Positions 6,034 to 15,097 of a stretch of DNA of 16,779 nt are shown here, piece after piece (within the stretch, counting starts at the first letter, position 1; the number at the start of each line of letters is the position of its first letter). Under the pieces are notes generated by a model. The model was not told where the DNA came from, ran no database searches, and worked only from the letters and a program-made list of their open reading frames with translations. The stretch comes from JBDTGE01 sp050742975. Lineage in GTDB: Bacteria > Actinomycetota > Actinomycetes > Mycobacteriales > Jatrophihabitantaceae. Location of the stretch: positions 1-16,779 of the forward strand of contig JBOGDQ010000005.1 of the NCBI GenBank assembly GCA_050742975.1, written 5' to 3'. The translations under genes were made by a program, and so were the position numbers.

Positions 6034-7848
6034 TCACCCGTCGTCGGACAGCTCCAGCCAGGACTCCTCCGCCGCCTCGCGCTCGGCGAGCACAGCGCGC
6101 AGCTCGGCGTCCAGCTCGGCCACGCGGGCGAAGTCAATGGGGGTGCCCCCGCCATCGGGGGCGTAGCCGGCGGGGGAAGCGTGCTCCGCGAGCGCCGAGT
6201 GGAGCGCCGCCTCCCGCTTCTCCAGCGCGGCGATCCGGCGCTCCAGCCGGGTCAGCTCCTTGCGGGCCTCCCGCGAGTCGCGGACCACCGACGAGTCGCC
6301 GCGCCTCTCGCGCCGCCCGCCCGCCGGCATGACCGCGACCGACGAAGCGCGCCGGGCCAGGTACTCGTCCACTCCGCCGGGCAGCGCCGCGACGGTGGCG
6401 CCGGACCCGGACGGCACGAGCGCGACGATCGTGTCGCACACCCGCTCCAGCAGGTACCGGTCGTGGCTGACGACGACGAGCGTCCCCGCCCAGGAGTCGA
6501 GCAGGTCCTCCAGCGCCGCCAGCGTGTCGGTGTCCAGGTCGTTCGTCGGCTCGTCAAGCAGCAGCACGTTCGGCTGAGCCAGCAGCAGCCGGAGCAGCTG
6601 CAGCCGGCGCCGCTCACCGCCGGACAGGTCCGCGACCGGCGTCCACTGGCGGTCGTTGTCGAAGCCGAACCGCTCAGCCAGCTGGGTCGCCGAGAGCTCC
6701 ACGCCCCCGAGCTCGGCCACCGTGCGAACCTCGCGCACCGCCTCGATCGCCCGCAACCCCTCGGGCAGCTCGGTGACCTCCTGGGACAGGTGCGCGGAGT
6801 GCACGGTCTGCCCGATGCGCACCTGCCCGGACGACGGCGCGATCTCCCCGGCGAGCAGCCGCAGCAGGTGGGTCTTGCCTGAGCCGTTGACGCCGATGAG
6901 CCCCACCCGATCGCCGGGGCCGACGTGCCAGGTGAGGTGATCGAGCAGGACGCGCTCACCCACCCGCATCGTCACGTCCTCGACGTCGAAGACGCGCCGG
7001 CCCAACCGCTTCTGCGCCAGCGAGCGCAGCTCGACCGACGACCGGGGCGGTGGCACGTCGGCGATCAGTGCCTCGGCGGCGTCGATCCGGAACCTCGGCT
7101 TGGACGTCCGTGCCGGCGGCCCGCGACGCAGCCAGGCCAGCTCCTTGCGCAGCAGGTTCTGCCGCCGCGCCTCGGCCGCATCCGCCTGCCGCGCGCGCTC
7201 GGCCCGGGCGAGGACGTACGCCGCGTAGCCGCCGTCGAACTGCCGTACGCCCGTATCGACCACCTCCCAGGTCCGCGAGCACACCGCATCCAGGAACCAG
7301 CGATCGTGCGTGACCACGATCAGCGCGCCACGCCGCGCCGCCAGGTAGGACGCGAGCCAGGTGATGCCCTCGACGTCCAGGTGGTTGGTCGGCTCGTCGA
7401 GAACCAGCAGGTCGGCCTGCTGCACCAGGGCAGCGGCGAGCGCCACCCGCCGCCGCTCGCCACCGGACAGCCGGTCCACGTCGGCGTCCAGGTAGTCCGT
7501 GCCCACCGCCACCAGGCCCAGCCCGGCGAGCACCTCGCGCACCGCGGCGTCACCGGCCCATTCGTGCTCGGCCGCATCCCCGACGACGGCCGATCGCACG
7601 CTCGCGCCGGAGGCGAACCGGCCGCGCTGCCCGACCGCCGCGACGCTCACCCCGCCCGTGCGGGTGACCCGGCCGGTGTCCGGGGTCTCGACGCCCAGGA
7701 TCAGGTGCAGCAGCGTGGACTTGCCGCCGCCGTTGCGGCCGACGACGCCGATCCGGTCGTCGTCGGCGATGCCCAGCGACACCGCGTCGAGGACGGTCGT
7801 GGTGCCGAAGGACTTGCCGACGTTCTCGAGGTTGACCAGGTTCGCCAT
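6034..7848 (-). CDS. uup: ABC-F family ATPase, Uup type
   Basis: The 604-residue protein has two ABC ATPase domains and no membrane part. ABC-F proteins act on ribosomes, and Uup members have also been linked to DNA and quality control. Walker A1 GRNGGGKS is at 37-44, signature LSGGE at 127-131 and Walker B LLVLDE at 147-152. The linker at 220-265 contains the Uup-like LLRKELAWLRRGPPARTSKP. Walker A2 GVNGSGKT is at 319-326 and is followed by His where Ser or Thr is usual. The second LSGGE is at 408-412 and the second Walker B at 428-433. The C-terminus (about 525-598) is charged and heptad-like, fitting the Uup coiled coil. The ATG at 7848 overlaps the ispE stop by one base (TGATG), so translation is probably coupled. 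The open frame upstream of 7848 runs through ispE out of frame and is not part of this gene. Confidence 0.92.
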   Translation of the reverse strand: MANLVNLENVGKSFGTTTVLDAVSLGIADDDRIGVVGRNGGGKSTLLHLILGVETPDTGRVTRTGGVSVAAVGQRGRFASGASVRSAVVGDAAEHEWAGDAAVREVLAGLGLVAVGTDYLDADVDRLSGGERRRVALAAALVQQADLLVLDEPTNHLDVEGITWLASYLAARRGALIVVTHDRWFLDAVCSRTWEVVDTGVRQFDGGYAAYVLARAERARQADAAEARRQNLLRKELAWLRRGPPARTSKPRFRIDAAEALIADVPPPRSSVELRSLAQKRLGRRVFDVEDVTMRVGERVLLDHLTWHVGPGDRVGLIGVNGSGKTHLLRLLAGEIAPSSGQVRIGQTVHSAHLSQEVTELPEGLRAIEAVREVRTVAELGGVELSATQLAERFGFDNDRQWTPVADLSGGERRRLQLLRLLLAQPNVLLLDEPTNDLDTDTLAALEDLLDSWAGTLVVVSHDRYLLERVCDTIVALVPSGSGATVAALPGGVDEYLARRASSVAVMPAGGRRERRGDSSVVRDSREARKELTRLERRIAALEKREAALHSALAEHASPAGYAPDGGGTPIDFARVAELDAELRAVLAEREAAEESWLELSDDG

Positions 7849-8753
7849 CAGGAGATCACGGTCGCGCCGGAGGTCGGGCCGGACGCGGTGCGGGTGCGCA
7901 CGCCCTCGGCCGCGAGCGTGTCGGCGAGCCGGGCGGCCGAGCCGGCGTCGGCGCACAGGAACGCGCAGGTCGGCCCCGAGCCCGAGACGATCGCGGCGAG
8001 CGCGCCGAGCCGGGTGCCGGCGTCGAGCGTGTCCTGCAGGATCGGTGCGAGGCGGACGGCGACCGGCTGCAGGTCGTTGACCAGGAGGGCAGCCACCCGG
8101 TCCGCATCCCCCGCGCGCAACGCGTCCAGCAGCGTGTCCGGTGATCCCGCAGGGGCCGGAGCCAGGCCCGCCGCGCGCAGGCGATCCAGCTCGAGGTACG
8201 CCGCCCGGGTCGAGAGGCCGAAGTCGGCGACGGCGAACACCCAGTGCAGGGCCGCGCCCGTCGGGACGGGTTCGAGCTGCTCGCCGCGACCGGTGCCGAG
8301 CGCGGTGCCGCCGGCGAGCCCGAACGCGACGTCGCTGCCCAGCCGGGTGGCTAGCTGCGGCAGGCCGTCCTCGGCCAGCCCCCAGAGCCGCGCGCACGCG
8401 AGCAGGGTGGCCGCCGCGTCCGCCGACCCGCCGGCCATCCCGCCCGCGACCGGGATGGCTTTCTCGATCACGATCGCGACGCCGGCCGGCACCCCGGCCT
8501 GCGTGGCGAGCAGCCGCGCCGCCTGCCAGGCCAGGTTGCCCGCGTCCGTCGGCAGCTCGCCGGCACCCTCGCCGACCACCTGGACCGAGAGAGCCTCGGC
8601 CGGGCGGACGGTCACGACGTCGCAGAGATCGACCGCGTGGAACACCGTGATCAGCTCGTGGTACCCGTCCGGCCGAAGGGGGCCGACGCCCAGGTGCAGG
8701 TTCACCTTCGCCGGTACCCGGACCGCGACCAGGTTCGTCGGCGCGGCGGACAC
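7848..8753 (-). CDS. ispE: 4-diphosphocytidyl-2-C-methyl-D-erythritol kinase
   Basis: IspE is a GHMP-family kinase that phosphorylates CDP-methylerythritol in the MEP route to isoprenoids. The 301-residue product has normal length. K16 in VRVPAKVNLHLGV and D141 in RLGSDVAFGLAGG match the catalytic Lys and Asp of the E. coli enzyme. The ATP loop PVAGGMAGGSADAA is at 101-114, and the C-terminal GHMP motif IVSGSGPTCAFL is present. The start is the GTG at 8753, placed about seven bases after a tagggt box with no Shine-Dalgarno, so the mRNA may be leaderless. It is followed by the ABC-F gene with a one-base overlap. It diverges from the GH15 gene. Confidence 0.95.
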   Translation of the reverse strand: MSAAPTNLVAVRVPAKVNLHLGVGPLRPDGYHELITVFHAVDLCDVVTVRPAEALSVQVVGEGAGELPTDAGNLAWQAARLLATQAGVPAGVAIVIEKAIPVAGGMAGGSADAAATLLACARLWGLAEDGLPQLATRLGSDVAFGLAGGTALGTGRGEQLEPVPTGAALHWVFAVADFGLSTRAAYLELDRLRAAGLAPAPAGSPDTLLDALRAGDADRVAALLVNDLQPVAVRLAPILQDTLDAGTRLGALAAIVSGSGPTCAFLCADAGSAARLADTLAAEGVRTRTASGPTSGATVIS

Positions 8754-8755
8754 GC

Positions 8756-8770
8756 GCCGACCCTACCTGC
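8756..8770 (-). promoter_or_regulatory. ispE promoter, -10 region, leaderless start
   Basis: Read on the minus strand this is gcaggtagggtcggc, with the -10 box tagggt at 8765-8760. The predicted start of transcription falls at or next to the G of the GTG start (8753). The -35 region is not clear. Fourteen of the fifteen bases match the block upstream of rplY (14129-14143). Confidence 0.55.
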
Positions 8771-8805
8771 CCGCAGCGGGTCGCCTGCTTTGACCCGAAT
8801 GGGCG

Positions 8806-8835
8806 TTGACAGCGCTTATGGGCAGGGCCTTGGAT
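8806..8835 (+). promoter_or_regulatory. Candidate promoter for the GH15 gene
   Basis: A perfect -35 box, ttgaca (8806-8811), is followed after 18 bases by ttggat (8830-8835). Transcription would start near 8842, just before the palindrome at 8847-8871. Confidence 0.5.
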
Positions 8836-8846
8836 GAGACCTGGCA

Positions 8847-8871
8847 CATATGTTCGTGCAGGGAACATATG
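8847..8871. promoter_or_regulatory. 9-7-9 palindrome ahead of the GH15 gene (operator or leader hairpin)
   Basis: The arms catatgttc (8847-8855) and gaacatatg (8863-8871) are perfect inverted repeats around seven bases. The palindrome lies about six to thirty bases after the predicted transcription start and ends six bases before the aggagg ribosome site (8877-8882). It is AT-rich in a very GC-rich setting. The placement fits a repressor site that blocks initiation, or an mRNA hairpin next to the ribosome site. Confidence 0.6.
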
Positions 8872-8888
8872 ACCATAGGAGGCGTCCG

Positions 8889-11800
8889 ATGCCCGGTAAG
8901 CGCAGGTTCCTCGCAGTCCTCGGCGTCGCGGCGACGGTGACGGCCCTGGCGGCCGCGCAGCCCGCGACGTCCGCGACGTCCGCGCCCGCCCCGAAGAGCG
9001 CCGCGGCTCCAGATGGGCCCGGCACGCTGAGCCACTTCGACCTGGCCCGCAAGGACTGCCTCGGGACCGCGAGGAACACGACGTCGAAGATCTGGTACAC
9101 CGTCGCGGACGGCGTGCTCTCGGACGTCTATGCGCCGACGATCGACACCACCAACGTCGAGACGATGCAGTACCTGGTCACCGACGGCTCGACGTTCACC
9201 GACCTGCAGTCGCGCGACACGACGTACACCGTGTCCGCCGACCCGACCGGCATGCTCTGCACCGTCACCTCCACCGCCCGCTCCGGCGCCTACCGCCTGA
9301 CGACGACCTACCTCACCGATCCGGCGCGCGACAGCGTCGTGATGCACACCAGCTACCGGCCGCTGACCAGCGCCGCCGCGCACTACCGCCTCTACGTCCG
9401 CCTCGACGCGACCGCCGGCGGCAACGGTGGTGGGGGCAGTGGGAATGGCGGTGCGGACTCGGCCACGGTCGACACCACGACCGGCGCGCCCGTCCCCGTC
9501 ACCTTCGACACCAACACCAAGACGAACGCGGCCAACCGCGACTACGCCGTGCCGACGTATCTCGCGCTGCGCGCCGACCGCCCGTTCGTCGCCGCGAGTT
9601 CAGGCTTCGTCGGCACCGCGAGCGACGGCCTCACCGAACTGGACGCCAGCCACGCCCTGACACCCGCGTACAGCGACGCCGCCGCGGGCAACGTCGAGCA
9701 GACCGCGCAGGTCCAGCTCGACCGGCACGGGCAGACGACGCTCGCGCTCGGATTCGGCACGACCCAGGCCGCAGCTGTGGCCACCGCGGGCCGTACCGTC
9801 GCGACCCCGCTCGGCAAGCTTGCCGGGCAGTACCAGGCCGGCTGGCGTGCGTACGACGCGCACCTGCGCCGACCGTCTCGCCACCTGCCCGGCCTCACTC
9901 GCGCCCAGCAGGACGCTGCTACGAAGGAGTACTACGTCTCGGCCAACGTCCTGAAGTCCAGCGAGGACAAGACGTTCCCGGGCGCGATCGTGGCCTCGCT
10001 CGCCTCGCCCTGGGGCCAGGCGGTCAGCGCGGGGGATCCGAACAACACCTACTTCGGCTCGTACCGCGAGGTGTTCTCGCGCGACCTGTACGAGGCGTTC
10101 AGCGGTCTGCTCACCGACGGCGACCTGTCGACGGCCCGCGCCGCCACCCGGTTCCTGCTGCTCGACCAGCAGCAACCTGACGGCTCGATGCCGCGCAACT
10201 CGCTCGTCAACGGCAAGACCGCACCCGACTCGTTCAACACCCAGCTGGACGAGGCGGCTTACCCGATCCTGATGGTGCTGCAGTCGGGCCTGGCGCGCGA
10301 CGACCAGCTGTGGCCGCATGTCCGGGCTGCCGCCGACTTCCTGATCAGCCACGGACCCGCGTCCGGGGTCGAGCGGTGGGAGGAGCAGAGCGGCTACTCG
10401 CCGTCGACCATCGCTGCCGAGATCGCCGGCCTGACCGCGGCCGGCGCGATCGCCGACCAGCACCACGACCGGGCGTCCGCGCGGGTGTTCCGGGCTACCG
10501 CCGACGAGTACCAGCGCAGCATCAAGGGCTGGGCGCTCACCTCGAACGGCCCGCTGTCGAGTAAGCCGTACTTCATCCGGCTGTCCAAGACCGGCGATCC
10601 GAACGCGGCGATCAGCTACAACCTGAACAACGGTGGCCCGACGCTCGACCAGCGGCAGGTCGTCGACGCCGGGTTCCTGGAGCTGGTGCGCCTGGGCGAG
10701 CTGCCGGCGAACGACGTCGACGTGCAGAACTCGCTCAAGGTCGTCGACGCCACCATCGCGAGGCAGACACCCAGCGGGGTCGGCTACCTGCGCTACAACG
10801 GGGACGGCTACGGCGACTGCCACGTCGGCGCCGGGACGTCGTGCACGACCGAGGGTGCGCCGTGGGCCCCGTCCGGTGTCGGCACCGGTCACGTCTGGCC
10901 GGTGCTGGCGGGCGAGCACGGTGAGCAGGACCTGGCTGCCGGCAACGGGGCAGCGGCCGGCGCGGCGCTCGCCTCGATCGACGCGATGTCCTCCGGTGTC
11001 GGGCTGGTGCCCGAGCAGGCCTGGGACGCACCGGACGTCGCCGCCTCGCCCTTCGGCACCGACCCGACGACCGCCTCGATCGGATTCCAGGACGGCCCGC
11101 CCGCGGGCTCGGCAGCGCCGCTCACCTGGGGCGCCGCAGCGCAGGTCCGGCTCGTCGCCGACCTCTCGGCCGGGCGCACCCTCGAGCGTCCGGACGTCAC
11201 GACCGACCGGTACGTGCGGCACTCCCAGGGCGGCACCTCGCTGACGGTGACCTCGCCGACGGACGACTCGGCCGTCACCGGCGCGAGCATCACCGTCGCC
11301 GGCACGGCCGCGCCCGGTGCCACCGTGGACATCGCTGACGTGGCGACCGACGGCAGCGACGCGACGACGCTCGCGACGCTGACCGCCGGCGGGGACGGCG
11401 CGTTCACGACGACGGTCCCGCCCGCGACCGGCACGAACGTCCTGGTGATCACGTCGACCGCGCGCAATGGGGACACGGCGCAGCAGGTGCGCACGGTCGT
11501 CAACGACGTCGTTACCGGCACCCTGCTGTACAACGCGAGTGACCCCACCGGCGACGACAACGGCCCGGGCAACTACGCCTACCCGACCGCCAGCGACTTC
11601 CACCCCGGCGCGTACGACCTGACCGACTTCCAGGTGTACGACACCGGTAGCACGGTCACGTTCCGGGTGCAGACGGCCGATCTCACCCCGACGTTCGGCA
11701 GCGGCCTCGGGGCCCAGCTCGTCGACGTCTACGTCCACGAGCCCGGAGCCACGCCGACGTCGACCGCCGCGTCCTACCCGCAGCGCAACTACCAGATCGC

Positions 11801-12218
11801 GGCGACCGACGCGTGGAGCCGGCTGATCGAGGTGCAGGGGTTCGGCCAGCGGTTCATCGACGCCTCGGGGGCGACGGTGGGCACGGTGTCGATCAAGGCC
11901 AACGCGATCTCGCGGTACATCACGTTCTCGGTCGACAAGTCCGCGTTGGGCGGGACGCCGGCATCCGGCTGGGGGTTCACCGTCACCCTGCACGGGCAGG
12001 ACGGCTACAGCCCCGACCAGGCGCGCGCGTTCACGGCCACACCCGGCGGGTACTCGTTCGGCGTGTGCGCGACGGCGAGCAGCGACCCGATGTGCACCGT
12101 CGATCCGAGCACCGTCCCGAAGGTGATGGACACCCTCACCCCGAGCGGTGTCACGCAGTCCGACGAGCTGAACTACGTGGCCCACCAGCCGGTCGTCCTG
12201 CACGCGGTGGTGATGTAA
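8889..12218 (+). CDS. Secreted GH15 glucoamylase / glucodextranase-like enzyme
   Basis: The 1109-residue exo-glucosidase releases glucose from the non-reducing ends of alpha-glucans. The ATG at 8889 has an ideal ribosome site (aggagg, 8877-8882) and opens a signal peptide (MPGKRRFLAVLGVAATVTALA), so the enzyme is exported. Domain order appears to be: N-terminal beta-sandwich (about 45-310) with a Gly-rich loop at 177-188; (alpha/alpha)6 catalytic barrel (about 310-775); an Ig-like domain B (about 783-873); and a C-terminal beta domain (about 875-1109, from LLYNASDPTGDDNGPGNY). This N-A-B-C order is that of Arthrobacter globiformis glucodextranase, which attacks alpha-1,6 links of dextran. The likely general acid is E498 in ERWEEQSGYSPST and the general base E709 in VPEQAWDAPD. 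Substrate choice (starch or dextran) cannot be read with certainty. It is a single-gene unit with its own promoter region. Confidence 0.93.
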   Translation: MPGKRRFLAVLGVAATVTALAAAQPATSATSAPAPKSAAAPDGPGTLSHFDLARKDCLGTARNTTSKIWYTVADGVLSDVYAPTIDTTNVETMQYLVTDGSTFTDLQSRDTTYTVSADPTGMLCTVTSTARSGAYRLTTTYLTDPARDSVVMHTSYRPLTSAAAHYRLYVRLDATAGGNGGGGSGNGGADSATVDTTTGAPVPVTFDTNTKTNAANRDYAVPTYLALRADRPFVAASSGFVGTASDGLTELDASHALTPAYSDAAAGNVEQTAQVQLDRHGQTTLALGFGTTQAAAVATAGRTVATPLGKLAGQYQAGWRAYDAHLRRPSRHLPGLTRAQQDAATKEYYVSANVLKSSEDKTFPGAIVASLASPWGQAVSAGDPNNTYFGSYREVFSRDLYEAFSGLLTDGDLSTARAATRFLLLDQQQPDGSMPRNSLVNGKTAPDSFNTQLDEAAYPILMVLQSGLARDDQLWPHVRAAADFLISHGPASGVERWEEQSGYSPSTIAAEIAGLTAAGAIADQHHDRASARVFRATADEYQRSIKGWALTSNGPLSSKPYFIRLSKTGDPNAAISYNLNNGGPTLDQRQVVDAGFLELVRLGELPANDVDVQNSLKVVDATIARQTPSGVGYLRYNGDGYGDCHVGAGTSCTTEGAPWAPSGVGTGHVWPVLAGEHGEQDLAAGNGAAAGAALASIDAMSSGVGLVPEQAWDAPDVAASPFGTDPTTASIGFQDGPPAGSAAPLTWGAAAQVRLVADLSAGRTLERPDVTTDRYVRHSQGGTSLTVTSPTDDSAVTGASITVAGTAAPGATVDIADVATDGSDATTLATLTAGGDGAFTTTVPPATGTNVLVITSTARNGDTAQQVRTVVNDVVTGTLLYNASDPTGDDNGPGNYAYPTASDFHPGAYDLTDFQVYDTGSTVTFRVQTADLTPTFGSGLGAQLVDVYVHEPGATPTSTAASYPQRNYQIAATDAWSRLIEVQGFGQRFIDASGATVGTVSIKANAISRYITFSVDKSALGGTPASGWGFTVTLHGQDGYSPDQARAFTATPGGYSFGVCATASSDPMCTVDPSTVPKVMDTLTPSGVTQSDELNYVAHQPVVLHAVVM

Positions 12219-12230
12219 CCGCGAAATCGG

Positions 12231-12294
12231 TTCGTCCGTTGTCGCCGTCGGCTCCTAGGGTGGACCGGGTCCGTGGCCGACGACCGAGGTAGGG
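12231..12294 (+). promoter_or_regulatory. Weak promoter candidate and ribosome site for the exporter genes
   Basis: The boxes ttcgtc (12231-12236) and tagggt (12256-12261) are 19 bases apart. A five-base inverted repeat (ggacc-g-ggtcc, 12262-12272) follows directly. The ribosome site gagg (12286-12289) lies eight bases before the ATG at 12298. No terminator hairpin is obvious behind the GH15 gene. Confidence 0.35.
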
Positions 12295-12297
12295 CTG

Positions 12298-13283
<986 letters not shown>

Positions 13284-13287
<4 letters not shown>

Positions 13288-14084
13288 CCGCCACCAAAGC
13301 CCTTATGGACGGGGCGATCGTCGCCAAGCGGAACCTGATCAAGATCAAGCGGGTGCCGGACCTGCTGGTCTTCACGACGATGTCGCCGATCATGTTCATC
13401 CTGCTGTTCGCGTACGTGTTCGGCGGCGCGATCCACCCGCCCGGCGTCAGCTACCGGGAGTTCCTGATCCCGGGCATCTTCGCGCAGACCGTCATCTTCG
13501 GCGCGACGATCACCGGCGCCGGGCTCGCTGACGACATGCAGAAGGGCATCATCGACCGGTTCCGCTCGCTGCCGATCTCGCGGTCGGCCGTGCTGGTCGG
13601 GCGCACCGGCAGCGACGTCGCGAACAACGTGCTAGTCATGGTGATCATGTCCGTCACCGGCGTGATCGTCGGCTGGCGCATCCGCACGTCCGTCCCGGAG
13701 GCGATTGCCGGATACCTGCTGCTGCTCCTGTTCGCCTACGCGATCTCGTGGATCATGGCCTGGGTCGGACTGCTGGTGCCCAGTCCTGAAGTCGTCAACA
13801 ACGCCTCCTTCATGGTCATCTTCCCGATGACGTTCATTGCGAACACGTTCGTGCCACGGAACACCATGCCACCGGTGATCAAGGCGATCGCGGACTGGAA
13901 CCCGGTGTCGTCCGTGACCCAGGCGGCGCGTGATCTGTTCGGCAACAACGGTGACAAGCCGCCGGCCCCAGGGGCCTGGTCGCTGGCGCACCCCGAGCTG
14001 TACACGCTCGGCTGGGTCGTGCTCATCCTCGCCGTGTTCATTCCGCTGTCGGTTCGCCAGTACAAGCGCGCCGCGAGCCGCTGA
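13284..14084 (+). CDS. ABC-2 type permease, DrrB type
   Basis: The 266-residue membrane subunit is partner of the preceding ATPase. It has about six hydrophobic spans: LLVFTTMSPIMFILLFAYVFGG, FLIPGIFAQTVIFGATITG, NNVLVMVIMSVTGVIVGW, LLLLLFAYAISWIMAWVGLL, NASFMVIFPMTFIANTFV and LGWVVLILAVFIPLSV. The segment DMQKGIIDRFRSLPISRSAVL is the conserved cytoplasmic element of the ABC-2 family, and NPVSSVTQAARDLFGN is typical of DrrB. Its ATG overlaps the ATPase stop by four bases, with ggag (13272-13275) eight bases upstream. No separate promoter is expected. Confidence 0.93.
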
Positions 14085-14109
14085 GGCACGCGCTGCGCTG
14101 AGGGCCGTG

Positions 14110-14143
14110 TTCGAACCGGCTGCCCGCAGCAGGTAGGCTCGGC
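14110..14143 (+). promoter_or_regulatory. rplY promoter
   Basis: The boxes ttcgaa (14110-14115) and taggct (14134-14139) are 18 bases apart. The spacer contains a five-base inverted repeat, gctgc-cc-gcagc (14119-14130). The block gcaggtaggctcggc (14129-14143) nearly repeats the ispE promoter. Transcription would begin near 14146, leaving a leader of about 130 bases. Confidence 0.5.
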
Positions 14144-14190
14144 TGGTTGCCCGGCGAGGGATCGGCTCGGACTCGAGCATCCGTGATCGA

Positions 14191-14236
14191 CGCGGTGTCG
14201 CTCGTCGACGCGCCCCGCGTCCGATCGCTCACCGCG
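14191..14236 (+). other. Nested hairpin in the rplY leader
   Basis: The outer arms cgcggtg (14191-14197) and caccgcg (14230-14236) enclose a perfect hairpin, gacgcg-ccc-cgcgtc (14207-14221). The structure ends 26 bases before the ribosome site agaggag (14263-14269). It could be a cis-acting site for control of L25 synthesis. Chance pairing in GC-rich RNA is the main alternative. Confidence 0.35.
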
Positions 14237-14276
14237 GCACACGACCGAAACGTTTTCAGCCCAGAGGAGTTCTGCC

Positions 14277-14957
14277 GTGTCCGAGGTCCGTCTGCCCGCC
14301 GAGCCGCGCTCCGAGTTCGGCAAGGGCGGTGCCCGCCGCACCCGCCGCGCCGGCAAGATCCCGGCCGTCATTTACGGCCACGGTGCCGACCCGCGGCACG
14401 TCTCGCTTCCCGCGCGCGAGTTCACCAACGCGATCCGCCACGGCGGAGCCAACGTGCTGCTCACGCTCGACTTCGAGGGCGAGGAGCAGCTGGCGATCCC
14501 GAAGGCGATCCAGCGCCACGCGATCAAGGGCACGTACGACCACGTCGACCTGCTGGCCGTGCGCCTCGGCGAGAAGGTCACCATCGACGTCCCGCTGACG
14601 ATCGTCGGCACGCTCGTCGCGGGTGGCCTGCTGGCGCAGGAGCACACCGCGGTGTCCGTCGAGGCCGAGGCGACCCACCTGCCGACCGAGATCGAGGTCA
14701 GCCTCGACGGTCTCGGGTTCGGCACGCAGATCACGGCCGGCGACCTGAAGCTGCCGCAGGGCTCGACCCTGGCCGGTGACCCCGAGCAGGTCCTGCTGAT
14801 CGTCAACGAGGCGCCGACCGAGGCCGAGCTCGAAGCAGCCGGCGAGGGCGAGCCCACCGAGGTTGCCGAGGTCGAGGCGGCCGAGACCGCGGAGGCCGGC
14901 GACGCAGCCGAAGGCGCAACGGCCGAGCCGCCCGCCGAGGGCACGCCCGCGGAGTAG
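14277..14957 (+). CDS. rplY: 50S ribosomal protein L25 (general stress protein Ctc type)
   Basis: L25 binds 5S rRNA in the large ribosomal subunit. The 226-residue product is the long, Ctc/TL5-type form: an N-terminal 5S-binding domain (about 1-90; EFGKGGARRTRRAGKIPAVIYGHG), a C-terminal beta domain (about 95-185; DVPLTIVG, LPTEIEVSLDGL, LPQGSTL), and an Ala/Glu-rich acidic tail from about residue 180. The tail is common in actinomycete L25 proteins. The start is a GTG at 14277 with a good ribosome site (agaggag, 14263-14269) at seven bases. pth follows on the same strand after a repeat-bearing gap. Linkage of rplY and pth is widely conserved in actinomycetes. Confidence 0.96.
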   Translation: MSEVRLPAEPRSEFGKGGARRTRRAGKIPAVIYGHGADPRHVSLPAREFTNAIRHGGANVLLTLDFEGEEQLAIPKAIQRHAIKGTYDHVDLLAVRLGEKVTIDVPLTIVGTLVAGGLLAQEHTAVSVEAEATHLPTEIEVSLDGLGFGTQITAGDLKLPQGSTLAGDPEQVLLIVNEAPTEAELEAAGEGEPTEVAEVEAAETAEAGDAAEGATAEPPAEGTPAE

Positions 14958-14976
14958 CCGCCACGGCCTCCGCCCC

Positions 14977-15082
14977 GACCTTGTTGCCGTCGACCTAGCC
15001 GCCGCGATCTTGTTGCCGATGACGGACTGGCGCCGATCTTGTTGCGTTCGGGTGGCTCTGACAGCAGGCGGGCAACAAGATC
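14977..15082. repeat. Three direct cores at a 29-base period plus one inverted core, between rplY and pth
   Basis: The core ga(c/t)cttgttgc(c/g) occurs at 14977, 15006 and 15035, exactly 29 bases apart. An inverted copy, ggcaacaagatc, lies at 15071-15082. Copy 2 can pair with it over 12 bases (15006-15017) and copy 3 over 11 (15035-15045), so the hairpins exclude one another. The inverted copy ends just before the pth ribosome site. A terminator after rplY or a switch in front of pth are both possible. Confidence 0.6.
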
Positions 15083-15097
15083 TGCGAGGGCGTGTCG

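Noticed and set aside
6925..8793. 622-residue plus-strand frame opposite ABC-F and ispE
   Set aside because: Composition is that of a shadow frame and both opposite genes have intact catalytic motifs.
6034..8868. 944-residue ABC-F fusion reaching past ispE
   Set aside because: The upstream part is a different frame of ispE on the same strand, with Arg/Gly-rich shadow composition. The one-base stop/start overlap at 7848 marks the real start.
8850..8888. GH15 start at the ATG at 8850
   Set aside because: That ATG lies inside the palindrome arm, has no ribosome site, and would put a charged stretch (DHRRRP) before the signal peptide; 8889 has aggagg at six bases.
9411..9452. Recent low-complexity insertion in the GH15 N-domain (Gly/Asn/Ser run)
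   Set aside because: The codons are unlike their surroundings, but a Gly-rich loop followed by GGADSATVD is, as I recall, usual in this domain, so it is probably native.
9600..12203. Long antisense frame (867 residues) opposite the GH15 gene
   Set aside because: High GC at third positions creates long open antisense frames; it has no recognisable motif, and the sense strand carries a clear enzyme.
14977..15082. CRISPR-like array
   Set aside because: The period is regular (29 bases) but the conserved core is only 12-13 bases, there are three copies plus an inverted one, and no cas genes are near. Spacers of about 16 bases are too short.
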